From the NCBI GenBank assembly GCA_017434025.1, contig JAFRGC010000010.1:1-64000 (forward strand): a DNA stretch of 64,000 bases, read 5' to 3'. Position numbers and translations under genes: made by a program. The stretch is from Mogibacterium sp. (lineage in GTDB: Bacteria > Bacillota > Clostridia > Peptostreptococcales > Anaerovoracaceae). Below the pieces are notes generated by a model that saw nothing but the letters and a program-made list of their open reading frames with translations, searched no databases and was not told the origin of the DNA. Below, piece by piece: positions 7,674-17,609 of the stretch (position 1 is the stretch's first letter; each line of letters begins with the position of its first letter).

Positions 7674-8543
7674 TTATCGGATATTCTCTTTGATGTATCT
7701 GATCACGAATCTGGCAAGAGGACCGGCGTATTCCCGTGCTCTCAAGCCTATTCCAAGTGTCCTGTACGCTTCCGGATCGAGCATCCGCGAGTCATAATTG
7801 CCCGGGAACTCATTGATAGTCAGTTCAGGAAGAATTGCCAGCCCCAGCCCTCGCTGTACCATCGACAGAACTGCAAAATCATCCCTTGAATAGTATCTTA
7901 CCTCCGGAATAAAACCTGCTTCCTCGAATACCTTCTGCGGATCCTGGTCATAGCTTTTATAGGTCATGATGAAAGGATAATCTTTCAGCTTGTCCACCGG
8001 CACATAATCATATTTGCTCAGCTCGTGGCCAGGAGGAAAAACGATCAACAGCGGATCATCGAGTATCGGAATAAAATCTATACTGGCCCTGTCTTCCGGG
8101 CGGCTCATGAGCGCAATATCGAGAGAGCCTTCAATGAGCCCGTTTATCATTTCATCGTGGCCAAGCTCTTCGATCTGAAAGATGACCTGGGGATAATTGT
8201 TCTGAAAGTATTCTAAGATCTGCGGAACCCAGTACACTGATGTGCTGACATACGTTCCTATCCTGATGGTGCCCTTGCGAAGCCCCTGCAGCTCAGCGAT
8301 TTCCTGTACTAACCGTTCTTCGCTATCGACCAGCTGCCTCATCGCCGGCATAAGCATTCTCGCTTCTTCGGTCGGCTCAACACCGCGATTGGTCTTGATG
8401 AGAAGCGGGAAACCCACCTCTTCCTCAAAAGATTTCATGATCTGGGTAAGGTGAGATTGTGTGTATCCGAGAGCCTGACCGGCTTTCGTAAGGCTGCCTT
8501 TGTCTATAGCGGCAAGCAGGATCTTTATCTTCTGTGGGTTCAA
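7674..8543 (-). CDS. LysR-family transcriptional regulator
   Basis: A 289-residue LysR regulator. The N-terminal winged HTH (residues ~1-60) shows the typical GSLTKAGQALGYTQSHLTQIMKSFEEEVG pattern, and residues ~90-285 form the two-lobed effector-binding domain. The predicted start is TTG at 8543, with GGAG about 9 bases upstream; no better ATG fits the conserved N-terminus. It is divergent from the DUF4317 gene at 8701, which leaves a 157-base intergenic region for control of either gene. The effector is unknown. Confidence 0.9.
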   Translation of the reverse strand: MNPQKIKILLAAIDKGSLTKAGQALGYTQSHLTQIMKSFEEEVGFPLLIKTNRGVEPTEEARMLMPAMRQLVDSEERLVQEIAELQGLRKGTIRIGTYVSTSVYWVPQILEYFQNNYPQVIFQIEELGHDEMINGLIEGSLDIALMSRPEDRASIDFIPILDDPLLIVFPPGHELSKYDYVPVDKLKDYPFIMTYKSYDQDPQKVFEEAGFIPEVRYYSRDDFAVLSMVQRGLGLAILPELTINEFPGNYDSRMLDPEAYRTLGIGLRAREYAGPLARFVIRYIKENIR

Positions 8544-8700
8544 TTCAAATCGCTCCGTTCTGTATCACTCATACGTTGTCATAACCAGTAAAAATTGTAG
8601 CAAAGTTCTCGCACAATTCGCAAGGCATCCGTCGGTCTTCTATGGTAAACTGTATTGGATACTGTAGAAGGCCATTTTATGTGGCCGGAATGGAGAATAG

Positions 8701-9834
8701 ATGAGACCTGAAGAAACCAGAAGAATAAGAAAAAGAATAGACGCGACTTTAAGTAATTTCAGAAATATATACGGATGCTATGTCAATGCTGCCCGTGAGA
8801 TCGTCACGACGATGGACATACCGGTGCTCGACATGGATACAGAAGAGCGTGAGATGTATGCATCCATCCTCAAGAAGGTGATGTCCGGTAAAGCTGAGAG
8901 AAATCAGATATCTCTTGAGTTCCCAACGGACAAAGTGGGAAGCAGCGACGAGCATAGATTGCTCATGGCGCTCAAGAGCTCTCAGCTGAGAGATGAGAAC
9001 ATGAGAGACCTGCTGTATCAGAGGATCATTGGATCTCTTGATATGGAAGGCGAGAGCTACGTGATCATCCTTGCGGCAGATACATACGATCTCGGGGCGA
9101 AGGATGTCAGAGGCGAAGAGTGGTCTGAGGAATCCAATAATCAGTTCGAATACTTCATCTGCGCGATCTGTCCGGTCAAGACGTCCAAGGCGGCTCTGCA
9201 ATATCAGCCGGGGCAGCAGGAGTTCAGAGGGATCTCAACAGGAACAATACTCGCTCCGCCAGCGGTCGGATTCCTGTTTCCGGTCCTGGATGAAGGCAGT
9301 GCTGACATATATCAAGTCCAATACTATACCAGGAGCACATCCGTGAATCACGGCGAGCTGATCACATCGCTGTTTATGATAGACAATCCGCCAATGGCAG
9401 CTGATGTACAGAAGGAAACCTTCAATTCCACACTTGCCGAAGCACTCGGAAAGGAGTGCAGTCTGGAGGTCGTGACATCTCTTCAGGCAAAGCTGTCGGC
9501 AAGAGCAGAAGCGATCCACGAAGAAAGCCCTTCCGAGATACCTGAAGTCTATATTGAAGACATCGAAGACATCCTTTCGGACAAAGGTATATCTGACGAG
9601 AAGATCAAGACTTTCGGTGAATCAGTGGGAAAGCGTTTTGACGGAGCAGCAACGTTCAATATTGGGAATCTCATCCAGAAGCGGTCCTTTGAAGTCAGGA
9701 CTCCGGAGACCAGGATCATAACTGACCCGGAAACCGCGCTGAGGATCAAGACGCAAAGGATTGATGGGGTAACATATATACTTGTACCCGCGGGCGAAGG
9801 CGTAAGTGTAAACGGAGTAGAGATAACTGTTTAG
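8701..9834 (+). CDS. DUF4317-family protein
   Basis: A 377-residue soluble protein matching the DUF4317 family by its N-terminus: charged RRIRKRIDATLSNF, then IYGCYVNAAREIV and a LKKVMSGKAERN segment. The family is common in Clostridia and has no established function. GGAG lies 5 bases before the ATG. It is divergent from a LysR gene. The next gene, a lipoprotein, follows after 53 bases and appears to have its own extended -10 promoter, so co-transcription is uncertain. Confidence 0.8.
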   Translation: MRPEETRRIRKRIDATLSNFRNIYGCYVNAAREIVTTMDIPVLDMDTEEREMYASILKKVMSGKAERNQISLEFPTDKVGSSDEHRLLMALKSSQLRDENMRDLLYQRIIGSLDMEGESYVIILAADTYDLGAKDVRGEEWSEESNNQFEYFICAICPVKTSKAALQYQPGQQEFRGISTGTILAPPAVGFLFPVLDEGSADIYQVQYYTRSTSVNHGELITSLFMIDNPPMAADVQKETFNSTLAEALGKECSLEVVTSLQAKLSARAEAIHEESPSEIPEVYIEDIEDILSDKGISDEKIKTFGESVGKRFDGAATFNIGNLIQKRSFEVRTPETRIITDPETALRIKTQRIDGVTYILVPAGEGVSVNGVEITV

Positions 9835-9836
9835 TA

Positions 9837-9845
9837 TGGTATAAT
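9837..9845 (+). promoter_or_regulatory. Possible extended -10 promoter for the lipoprotein gene
   Basis: TGGTATAAT carries the TGn extension upstream of a perfect TATAAT, 43 bases before the lipoprotein start. No good -35 hexamer is seen at 17-base spacing. Confidence 0.35.
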
Positions 9846-9887
9846 ACTGATGAAATGTTATTGGCATGATAGGATTGGAGAGCCACA

Positions 9888-10388
9888 ATGATGAAGAAAG
9901 TTTTATGTTTTATCCTGACTGCATGCTTACTGCTGACGCTGGCATCTTGTAGCGGGTCCAACCAGGAAACTGCTGAAACTGATGTACCTAAGAGTGAGCA
10001 GACCGGAACTGCAGGAAGCAATATGCCGCTTAAGGACAATCCGGAAGAGGCGAAATATCAGATCGAAGTTGCGATGCAGTATTTATTAGAAGAAGCCTAC
10101 GGAGACAAGGTCAATGACGCCAGGATCTATGTAGAAAAGATCTATACAGTAGAAGAGGAACAGGCAATGGACGTCCTCAAAGACTACAATCTCGGTCCTG
10201 ACGAGGTCGCTTTCGAAGTGCGTTATGAGCTGCACCCTGCAGAGGGGACAGATGTGAACGAGCTTATGGCTGCTAACGGTGAATATGACGAAGAAAGCGG
10301 CTGGATCACAGAGAAATACAGTGTTGGCATACTCAGACCGGATGAAGACGGTTCCTATACCATTACCGATTTCGGAACAGGCTGGTAG
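9888..10388 (+). CDS. Small lipoprotein of unknown function
   Basis: A 166-residue protein with a lipoprotein signal: MMKK, a hydrophobic run and the lipobox LASC (Cys22), so it should be exported and lipid-anchored to the outer face of the membrane. A Ser/Thr/Glu-rich linker (about 23-45) leads to an acidic globular part. Ribosome site GGAG lies 7 bases before the ATG. A second unknown gene follows after 18 bases, so the two probably form an operon. No known domain was recognised. Confidence 0.75.
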   Translation: MMKKVLCFILTACLLLTLASCSGSNQETAETDVPKSEQTGTAGSNMPLKDNPEEAKYQIEVAMQYLLEEAYGDKVNDARIYVEKIYTVEEEQAMDVLKDYNLGPDEVAFEVRYELHPAEGTDVNELMAANGEYDEESGWITEKYSVGILRPDEDGSYTITDFGTGW

Positions 10389-10406
10389 AATACAGGGGGT
10401 GCTCCA

Positions 10407-10880
10407 GTGAGGATATCGATCGAGAACAAGCTGTTCATGGATTGCCCTGAGGGGTTCCGAGAACTTTCAGAGGAAGAGAAAGCGGGGATGAATATTGCTC
10501 CCGGCGGCAAGTGCCTGTGTATCTCTGACCCGGTGAGGCATATCATCATTTCCGTAGCGTGGCTCAGGCTCAACGGGCTGTCTTCGTGGCTTCTCGGCAG
10601 GCGTGAGGTCTCCTGGAATATGACGAGGCAGATAGAGAAGAAGCTGAAACCGTTTTCCTTTGTCTGGCTTGATGACACCAAACACACGATTGACGGTCAG
10701 CTGGCGAGAGGCATGGATTACGAATATACGGCAAAGGGAATCAATATGTTCGGTGAGTCGCTTGCGGTCAAGGTCGGAGAAGATCTCTACTATTTTCACA
10801 TGTACTCAAGAAAGGTCTGCAGGGAAGAAAGCCTGGAGATCTTCGGAGAGATCCTCGATAATATAGCGATTCTCGTGTGA
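10407..10880 (+). CDS. Hypothetical protein, 157 aa
   Basis: The start is a GTG with AGGGGGT 7 bases upstream. The protein is soluble, with alternating strands and an N-terminal LFMDCPEGFRELSEEEK segment; no transmembrane segment or signal was seen. The mid-part (ISVAWLRLN, DYEYTAKG, VKVGEDLYYFHMYSRK) suggests a small beta-rich fold like those of proteins tied to secreted or antigenic lipoproteins, but no family is named. It lies in an apparent operon with the upstream lipoprotein and is closed by a terminator. Confidence 0.65.
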   Translation: MRISIENKLFMDCPEGFRELSEEEKAGMNIAPGGKCLCISDPVRHIIISVAWLRLNGLSSWLLGRREVSWNMTRQIEKKLKPFSFVWLDDTKHTIDGQLARGMDYEYTAKGINMFGESLAVKVGEDLYYFHMYSRKVCREESLEIFGEILDNIAILV

Positions 10881-10910
10881 CATACCCGCTGTACTGTCAA
10901 CTGCACCAAT

Positions 10911-10939
10911 ACCCCGGAGTCTACTTCTCCGGGGTTTTA
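10911..10939 (+). terminator. Intrinsic terminator
   Basis: ACCCCGGAG (10911-10919) and CTCCGGGGT (10927-10935) form a 9-bp perfect stem with a 7-base loop, followed by TTTATTAT. Confidence 0.8.
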
Positions 10940-10979
10940 TTATGGTTTCAAAATATTTCAAAAAATTTAATTAAAAATA

Positions 10980-11008
10980 TTGAAATAAACGAACAAGAGT
11001 ACTATACT
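10980..11008 (+). promoter_or_regulatory. Promoter of the acyl-CoA synthetase/MarR operon
   Basis: TTGAAA (10980-10985), a 17-base spacer and TATACT (11003-11008), 42 bases before the gene start. The AT-rich stretch just upstream could act as an UP element. Confidence 0.65.
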
Positions 11009-11049
11009 GTCTCCCTGTAAACTCCAGAAGGAAAGAAAGGGACTTAGTA

Positions 11050-12816
11050 ATGAGTGAAAATATACAGGTGAAACAGCTGAAACCGGTATATCCGGCGGAG
11101 GAACATGAAAACGTACGCGCGCTGCTGGACTATGCAGCCGTAACATACGGAGATGATGCGGCTTTCATATTGAAAGAGAAGTCAGCCGGGCGCAAAGCGG
11201 AGCCGGTTTACAGAACGATATCCTATAAAGAACTGAGAGAAGATGTCCGCAGGCTGGGCACAGGTATGATGACAGCAGGAATCAGCAACGCCAGGATCGC
11301 CATAATAGGAGAGAATTCCTATCACTGGCAGCTTGCGTATCTGGCAGCAATGAGCGGGCTTGGTATATGCGTACCGCTTGACAAGGGACTTCCATATATC
11401 GAGCTCAAGACCTCCATACAGAAGAGCGGATGCAATGTTCTTATCTTCGACAGGAAGCACGCGTCTCTTGCGGAACAGCTCAAGAAAGATGCTGCAGATC
11501 CAATTTCTGCTCCGACAGCAGTTTCCACATATGTCTGTATGGACGATGATGAGCATTACCTCAGTTTTCGTGAACTTCTTGAACGAGGACGCGAGGAGCT
11601 GGAGGCGGGACACACAGAGTTTGACGCGCTTTCGGTCAACCGTGAGGCACTTTCCAATCTTATTTTTACCTCTGGCACGACAAGCGCTGCCAAAGCGGTC
11701 ATGCTGAATCAGAGGAACATCATGTTCAACATTTACAGTCTCAAACAGGTCGAAGACGTCAGGCACGGAGATGTGAATATTGCGCTCCTGCCGTATCACC
11801 ACACATTCGGGGCAACAGGACAGCTCCTCATGTATTCCTGCGGCGTGACGACTGTTTTCTGCGACGGCCTCAAATACCTGAAGAAGAATTTTGTCGAATA
11901 TCACGTTTCCGTATTCATCGGCGTGCCGCTTCTCATGGAAGCTATGTACAAAAAGATTATAGCCGGTATCCGCAAGCAGGGCAAAGAGAAGACTTTCGAA
12001 AGGGGCGTCAGGATATCCCGCATGCTCAGGAAGATCGGGATCGACGTCAGGCGCAAACTGTTCAAAGACGTGCTTAAGGAGCTCGGCGGCAGCCTTCGCA
12101 TGGTCGTCAGCGGTGCTTCCGCACTGGACAGCGCAGTCATCGGCGGCTATGAGGATCTTGGTGTGGCTGTCGTTCAGGGCTATGGCATGACAGAATCCGC
12201 TCCTGTTATAGCAGCGGAGAATCTGTTCAACCGTTCACCGGGATCGATCGGACTGGGAACTCCGGGCATGGAGGTACAGATCGCGGATCCTAATGAAGAA
12301 GGCGTCGGAGAGATCATCGTACGTTCTCCGAGTGTTATGATGGGGTACTATCAGGATGAAGCAGAGACAGCCAAGGTCCTGCAAGATGGCTGGCTGCATA
12401 CAGGAGATCTTGCATATCTTGATCAGAAAGGATACATACACATAACCGGAAGATCCAAGAACGTCATCGTACTCAAGAACGGTAAAAACGTCTATCCGGA
12501 AGAGATCGAGACAATTATTGACGAACTCCCTTATGTCAAGGAGAATATTGTATTCGGAGAAGTCAGACGAGAAGGCGCCGACGACAAGGATGAGGTGCTG
12601 GTTGCCAAAATCGTTTACGATGAAGACATTATGAAAGATAAATATAATTCTGTGACAGACGAACAGGTCCGCGAAATCGTAGAGCAGGATATTGACCGGC
12701 TGAACAATAATATGCCAAAATACAAGCATATACACAGACTTATCCTGCAGACAGAGGAAATGGTCAAAACCACAACAGGAAAGGTCAAGAGGTACGAAGA
12801 ACAGGAGCGTTTATGA
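11050..12816 (+). CDS. AMP-dependent acyl-CoA synthetase (long-chain fatty acid-CoA ligase type)
   Basis: A 588-residue member of the ANL superfamily. The phosphate-binding loop appears as LIFTSGTTSAAKAVML (~residues 207-222), where the usual second Gly-x-Pro-Lys-Gly is altered to Ser-Ala-Ala-Lys-Ala. The YGMTESAP motif lies near 378, the hinge motif is GDLAYLDQKGYIHITGRSK, and the C-terminal catalytic lysine region is near TTTGKVKRYE. It should activate a carboxylic acid, probably a fatty acid, to acyl-AMP and then acyl-CoA. Its end overlaps the MarR gene by four bases (ATGA), so the two are translationally coupled. Confidence 0.88.
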   Translation: MSENIQVKQLKPVYPAEEHENVRALLDYAAVTYGDDAAFILKEKSAGRKAEPVYRTISYKELREDVRRLGTGMMTAGISNARIAIIGENSYHWQLAYLAAMSGLGICVPLDKGLPYIELKTSIQKSGCNVLIFDRKHASLAEQLKKDAADPISAPTAVSTYVCMDDDEHYLSFRELLERGREELEAGHTEFDALSVNREALSNLIFTSGTTSAAKAVMLNQRNIMFNIYSLKQVEDVRHGDVNIALLPYHHTFGATGQLLMYSCGVTTVFCDGLKYLKKNFVEYHVSVFIGVPLLMEAMYKKIIAGIRKQGKEKTFERGVRISRMLRKIGIDVRRKLFKDVLKELGGSLRMVVSGASALDSAVIGGYEDLGVAVVQGYGMTESAPVIAAENLFNRSPGSIGLGTPGMEVQIADPNEEGVGEIIVRSPSVMMGYYQDEAETAKVLQDGWLHTGDLAYLDQKGYIHITGRSKNVIVLKNGKNVYPEEIETIIDELPYVKENIVFGEVRREGADDKDEVLVAKIVYDEDIMKDKYNSVTDEQVREIVEQDIDRLNNNMPKYKHIHRLILQTEEMVKTTTGKVKRYEEQERL

Positions 12817-13274
12817 GAGACCTTGAACGGCATTTCAATAAGATGTATGACAAATTCAAGCTGATGCTGTACGACCGGGCTCTGAAAGAACGCGGGCGCA
12901 GCATGCCGGGCGATCTGAGTCTGCAGGAAGTGATCTATATGGAGATCATTATCGCTCTAGGCGCTCCGACCGTAGCAGAGTTTTCCAGATACGCCAAACT
13001 GTCCGCTTCCAATACGGCGTACCGTCTGAATAAGCTCGAAGAACGAGGATATATCAAACGCACACAGAATGATCGCGACAAGAGAGAATTTCATGTAGAA
13101 GCAACAAACAGATACCGTGAAGAATACGGCGTCATATTCGACTATATCCACCTCGTATGCGACAGGATCGAAGAGCGGTTTTCACCGGAAGATGTAGACA
13201 AGTTCAGAGAAATGCTCGGGATAATAAGCGAAGAGCTGATGCCGGAAGCCGGCAATCAGCTCAGTGAACGATAG
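12813..13274 (+). CDS. MarR-family transcriptional regulator
   Basis: A 153-residue winged-helix protein of MarR type: N-terminal dimerisation helices, then AEFSRYAKLSASNTAYRLNKLEERGYIKRTQNDRDKREFHVEAT, the HTH plus wing with the conserved DxRxxxV-like strand, then a C-terminal helix. It overlaps the acyl-CoA synthetase stop by four bases and probably controls that operon in response to a fatty acid or acyl-CoA. This is inferred from context, by analogy with FadR/FabT-like roles of MarR proteins. Confidence 0.88.
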   Translation: MRDLERHFNKMYDKFKLMLYDRALKERGRSMPGDLSLQEVIYMEIIIALGAPTVAEFSRYAKLSASNTAYRLNKLEERGYIKRTQNDRDKREFHVEATNRYREEYGVIFDYIHLVCDRIEERFSPEDVDKFREMLGIISEELMPEAGNQLSER

Positions 13275-13280
13275 GATCTG

Positions 13281-13973
13281 CTATTTATCCTGTCCGTAGT
13301 ACGCGTTCTTGCCGTGCTTCCTGAGATAATGCTTATCGAGGAGTTCCTGCTGGATGTCTCTGTGTTCAGGACGGAGCATCAGCGCGTGATAATCCATGAA
13401 TGCGACTTCCTCCATGACAACGGCATTGTGTACAGCGTTCATCGGATCAGTACCCCATGCAAACGGACCGTGCGAGTATACGACAACGCCCGGAACAGCA
13501 GCAGGGTCGATTCCTTCGAAAGCTTCGATGATGACTTTGCCTGTCTCTTTCTCATATTCGCCTGCGATCTCTTCTGCTGTCATAAGACGGGTGCAAGGGA
13601 TGTCCCCGTAGAAATAGTCAGCATGTGTGGTACCCATAGCAGGGATAGCCATGCCGGCCTGCGCAAAACTTGTTGCCCAGCGCGAATGAGTATGCACGAT
13701 ACCGCCGCATTCAGGGAATGCCTTGTACAGTTCCACATGTGTAGGGGTATCGCTGGATGGTTTCCATTTGCCTTCGACAACTTTGCCGTCAAGATCGACT
13801 ACGACCATGTCTTCCGGCGACATGCCGTCATACGGAACACCGGATGGCTTAATGACAACCAGTCCGCTTTCTCTATCGATGCCTGAAACATTGCCCCAGG
13901 TGAAAGTGATAAGTCCGTATTCAGGAAGCTTGAGATTGGCTTCACATACTACTTTCTTCAGTTCTTCGAGCAT
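13281..13973 (-). CDS. araD: L-ribulose-5-phosphate 4-epimerase
   Basis: A 230-residue class II aldolase-family enzyme. Signature parts are [35 protein letters not shown], the metal ligands in [17 protein letters not shown] with a later H in SHGPFAWG, and the C-terminal YYGQ end. It converts L-ribulose 5-phosphate to D-xylulose 5-phosphate, the last specific step of L-arabinose use, with Zn2+ in the cytosol. The start has GGAGA nine bases upstream. The ribulokinase gene lies just upstream on the same strand; araA is further away at 23.5 kb on the opposite strand. Confidence 0.95.
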   Translation of the reverse strand: MLEELKKVVCEANLKLPEYGLITFTWGNVSGIDRESGLVVIKPSGVPYDGMSPEDMVVVDLDGKVVEGKWKPSSDTPTHVELYKAFPECGGIVHTHSRWATSFAQAGMAIPAMGTTHADYFYGDIPCTRLMTAEEIAGEYEKETGKVIIEAFEGIDPAAVPGVVVYSHGPFAWGTDPMNAVHNAVVMEEVAFMDYHALMLRPEHRDIQQELLDKHYLRKHGKNAYYGQDK

Positions 13974-14030
13974 AAGATTCTCCTTTAAATATAGTCTGTT
14001 GTGATTAGCAGCGTTTGAAAGTTCACAGGA

Positions 14031-15599
14031 TCAGATCGCGCTGACAGCAGCTCTTTCGACCGGAAGAGCCTTCTTGTATCTAGTCAGGAAGATATTGAAT
14101 CCCACAATGTCTGATTCTTCAGCCATAACAGTGTTGACAGAAGATCCTGCAAAGACCTTATTGTCGAGATAGTCAGGAAGGGTCTCTCCATCTTCCTTGT
14201 TCAGCATGTATGCTGCCAGAAGAGCGATTCCGTAAGGGCCGCCTTCACCGGCGGTCTCCATGACGGATACAGGTGAACCTACTGCGGCAGAGAGCATTCT
14301 CTGTCCTACTTCAGGAGTTTTGAAGAATCCGCCATGGCCGTAGAGCTTGTCGACTTCTACACCTTCCGTCTGGGTCAGTATATCCAGTCCTATCTTGAGC
14401 GTTGCCAACGCGGACAGGATGTGAGTTCTCATGAAGTTGGCGAGGGTAAAGTTCGCATCAGGAGTCCTTGCAAATACAGGCCTTCCCGCATCAAGGTCTG
14501 TAACGCCTTCTCCGGAGAAGTAGTTGAAGCTCAGAAGACCTCCGCAGTCAGGATCGCCTTCAAGCGCCTTCCTGAAAAGTCTGGTGAAGAGTTCGCCTTT
14601 GCCGGCGCTGATCCCCATCATTTCCGCAAATTCACCGAGCAATCCTACCCAGGCATTGATATCTGAAGTGCAGTTGTTGCAGTGTACCATTGCTACAGGA
14701 AGGCCGTCTGGTGTCGTGACCATGTCGATCTCGCGGTGCACTCCGAGCTGCTTATCTGTAACGATCATAGCGAAATCTGAAGTACCGGCAGAAACGTTGC
14801 CTGTACGTACGCGGACCGAATTCGTCGCGGCCATACCGGTTCCTGCATCACCTTCGCATGGACATACAGGGATGCCCGCCTTGAGAGTTCCGGAAGGATC
14901 AAGGAAAAGCGCGCCTTCCTCAGTGAGGTGACCGGCGTTTTCTCCTGCTGTCAGAACTTCAGGAAGAATGTCCCGCAGTTTCCAGCCAAATCCTCTGGCT
15001 GTGAGCAGTGCGTCGAATTTCTGGACCATAGCTTCATTGTAATCGAGCTTATCCGAGTCGATAGGGAACATGCCGGATGCTTCGCCAACACCCATTACCT
15101 TGCGGCCGGTCATCTTCCAGTGAAGATATCCTGCAAGTGTAGTTAGATATGCAATGTCTGCTACGTGGCTTTCCTGATTGAGAATTGCCTGATACAGGTG
15201 AGCAATACTCCATCTCTGAGGAATATTGAATCCGAACAGCTCGGTCAGCTCCTCCGCTGCCGCACCGGTGATCGTGTTGCGCCATGTGCGGAATTCAGCA
15301 AGCTGATTGCCATCCTTGTCAAAAGGCAGGTAGCCGTGCATCATTGCGGATACTCCGATAGCGCCGACATGATCCAGTTCAGCACCGAATTCTGATCTGA
15401 CACTCTCGCGCAGTGCTGCATAGCATGTCTGTACGCCTCTGTGGACGATGTCCATTGAATATGTCCAGATCCCATTGACGAGCTGGTTCTCCCACTCATA
15501 GTCACCGGATGCGACCGGAATGTGATTCTCGTCTATGAGGACCGCCTTGATGCGTGTTGATCCCAATTCTATTCCAAGCGTAGATTTACTAAGATCCAT
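14031..15599 (-). CDS. araB: FGGY-family carbohydrate kinase, ribulokinase type
   Basis: A 522-residue FGGY kinase. The N-terminal phosphate loop is [17 protein letters not shown], and the second half contains [29 protein letters not shown] and [16 protein letters not shown]. The N-terminus closely resembles the ribulokinases of Bacteroides and Clostridia that sit beside araD and araA rather than enterobacterial AraB. It should phosphorylate L-ribulose at C5. The ATG at 15599 is chosen because GGGAG precedes it; an in-frame extension upstream would add an implausible 44 residues. Transcribed with araD (57 bases apart), divergently from the sensor kinase. Confidence 0.85.
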   Translation of the reverse strand: MDLSKSTLGIELGSTRIKAVLIDENHIPVASGDYEWENQLVNGIWTYSMDIVHRGVQTCYAALRESVRSEFGAELDHVGAIGVSAMMHGYLPFDKDGNQLAEFRTWRNTITGAAAEELTELFGFNIPQRWSIAHLYQAILNQESHVADIAYLTTLAGYLHWKMTGRKVMGVGEASGMFPIDSDKLDYNEAMVQKFDALLTARGFGWKLRDILPEVLTAGENAGHLTEEGALFLDPSGTLKAGIPVCPCEGDAGTGMAATNSVRVRTGNVSAGTSDFAMIVTDKQLGVHREIDMVTTPDGLPVAMVHCNNCTSDINAWVGLLGEFAEMMGISAGKGELFTRLFRKALEGDPDCGGLLSFNYFSGEGVTDLDAGRPVFARTPDANFTLANFMRTHILSALATLKIGLDILTQTEGVEVDKLYGHGGFFKTPEVGQRMLSAAVGSPVSVMETAGEGGPYGIALLAAYMLNKEDGETLPDYLDNKVFAGSSVNTVMAEESDIVGFNIFLTRYKKALPVERAAVSAI

Positions 15600-15895
15600 T
15601 GCAAAACTCCCTTTCATGCATAATTTGCAGTTGTTTTCTCTATAATTATACGGCTGCGCCGTCGTCATCTGTGAGTATATCATCGGGCAAAAAAATAGAG
15701 AATGCAATAATTTCACCATTTTATGAAACAAATTACATATTTGTCTGCAGGCGAATCCTGCAGATAGTGGTTATTCGATGCATAATATCAGTAAATCCAA
15801 CCAGATAAAGTGGACATAGCATTGCCGATAGAGTTAAACTAAATCAACAAAGCCATCTATTGACCTGCACCTATAACATAAATATAACAATCTGT

Positions 15896-17584
15896 ATGAT
15901 TAAGAGAATTCGGGAAAGTCTGCTTCTGCAGCTGCTATGTATAATACTGATTATTCTGCTGATGTTTACCGGCTCTCTTATTATCTCTCAGAATTTTATC
16001 TATGAGATCAGCTGTGCAAATTCAGAATCACTCAGTAATTACCTGATGGAACAGATCGATGACTCTCTCAGTTTCCACAAGGACAGATTGAGGTATCAGG
16101 CTTCATATTTCTTCAGGTATCCGGGATCAAGCGAACTTGGAAAGCAGGACAGCCAGAATGAGCAGACTCTCGAAAGCCAGCTGCAGCCACTTTTTGCGCA
16201 GATCACATCGCAGAGCAGAGATGTAGTGGCAATGATGGTGTTTGACAAGAACATGTACGAGGTGGCACATCTCGGACGCAGTGCGTCCTTGCCCGCAGAA
16301 AGGCGATACCTCAGGACGGATGAAGATTTTGATGCCGGGCAGTACCTCAGCAATGACTATGATTACAGTTATGCATACTATTATCCGATATTCACTACAT
16401 CCGATGGCAAGGCTGTTCAGACTGGTATGTGCGTCTTCATTATGGAGCATTGGATCATTGACGGAAATATACGTAATATTCTTACTGATCACGCGGCGGC
16501 GGTCATGCTGAGTGACTCGAATACTCCAGTGCTGGCTATGTACACCGGAGACTGGGATCATAACGATATGACCATGGAGGAGATGCGTCACGACCCCGAT
16601 TATATCTTTAAGGAAGGTGAATGGGACAGCGGTATCAAAGTAGCCACTGCCGTATGTATATCTGCTAATACCGAAGGAAGCGGCAGAATTCGTATACTGG
16701 TCTCGCTGGGTTACTCTGTAACAATCCTACTTCTGCTAATGCTGCTTGGATTCTCCTATTTTAACATGGCCAGACCGATCAATCAGATCACGGAATTCAT
16801 CAACCGGGCTATAAGGCATCCTGATGATCGTCTGAATATGAACCGGGTAGATGATATAGGAATCGTAGCTGCAAGTCTTGATAAAATGCTGGATGACAAC
16901 CAGAAGATGATCGAAGAGCTGAAAGCAGGCAAGATCACTCTATATGAGACCCGCCTGGCACGACAGAAGATGGAGATCCTGGCGTACAGGAACCAGATCA
17001 ACCCGCATTTTCTGTATAATACACTCTCCTGCATGCGGGATATGGCGCTGATACACGATGAAGATGATATTGCTGACATGGCAATGGCACTGTCAGACAT
17101 ATTCAGATATGCAGTCAAAGGCAGCAATATTGTGACATTCCGTGATGAGGTGCAGTATATGGAGAAATATGCGAGCATCATCAATTACAGGTTTTCAGGG
17201 AAGATTTCTATAGTCACTGAAATAGCTGATGAGGTGCTGGACAAGCCGGCGATCAGGTTCCTGCTGCAGCCTCTTGTAGAGAATTCGGTGTTTCACGGCC
17301 TCGAAGAATCATTAGATCCGGGGGTTGTCAGCACCAGAGTTTCTATGAAGGATGACAGGATAGAGATTGAAGTGAAAGACAATGGCGTAGGCATGGATGA
17401 AGACACACTGGAAGCTGTACGGGAAATGATCAGCAATCCAGGGGAAAGTGCCAGCATTGGCCTCAGTAATATAGTACAGAGACTTCGGCTGTTCTACGAT
17501 GATGATTACAAGATTACGGTAGACAGCGAGGAAGGTGAAGGGACCACTATTGTTATATCTCTGCCGGATCATATCAAGAAATGA
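15896..17584 (+). CDS. YesM/LytS-type sensor histidine kinase
   Basis: About 562 residues. A first membrane segment (LLQLLCIILIILLMFTGSL) and a second near residue 275-297 flank an extracellular sensor domain. A HAMP-like linker follows, then the His_kinase domain with QINPHFLYNTLSCMRDMA carrying the phosphoryl-accepting histidine, and a C-terminal HATPase (LLQPLVENSVFHGLEE, DNGVGM, GLSNIVQRL). Such kinases pair with AraC-type response regulators to sense sugars outside the cell. Neither this ATG nor a TTG at 15860 has a good ribosome site, so the start is uncertain. The response regulator follows 25 bases later, then the sugar transporter. Confidence 0.88.
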   Translation: MIKRIRESLLLQLLCIILIILLMFTGSLIISQNFIYEISCANSESLSNYLMEQIDDSLSFHKDRLRYQASYFFRYPGSSELGKQDSQNEQTLESQLQPLFAQITSQSRDVVAMMVFDKNMYEVAHLGRSASLPAERRYLRTDEDFDAGQYLSNDYDYSYAYYYPIFTTSDGKAVQTGMCVFIMEHWIIDGNIRNILTDHAAAVMLSDSNTPVLAMYTGDWDHNDMTMEEMRHDPDYIFKEGEWDSGIKVATAVCISANTEGSGRIRILVSLGYSVTILLLLMLLGFSYFNMARPINQITEFINRAIRHPDDRLNMNRVDDIGIVAASLDKMLDDNQKMIEELKAGKITLYETRLARQKMEILAYRNQINPHFLYNTLSCMRDMALIHDEDDIADMAMALSDIFRYAVKGSNIVTFRDEVQYMEKYASIINYRFSGKISIVTEIADEVLDKPAIRFLLQPLVENSVFHGLEESLDPGVVSTRVSMKDDRIEIEVKDNGVGMDEDTLEAVREMISNPGESASIGLSNIVQRLRLFYDDDYKITVDSEEGEGTTIVISLPDHIKK

Positions 17585-17609
17585 TCCCGAGAAGGCAAAG
17601 GGGGAAAAT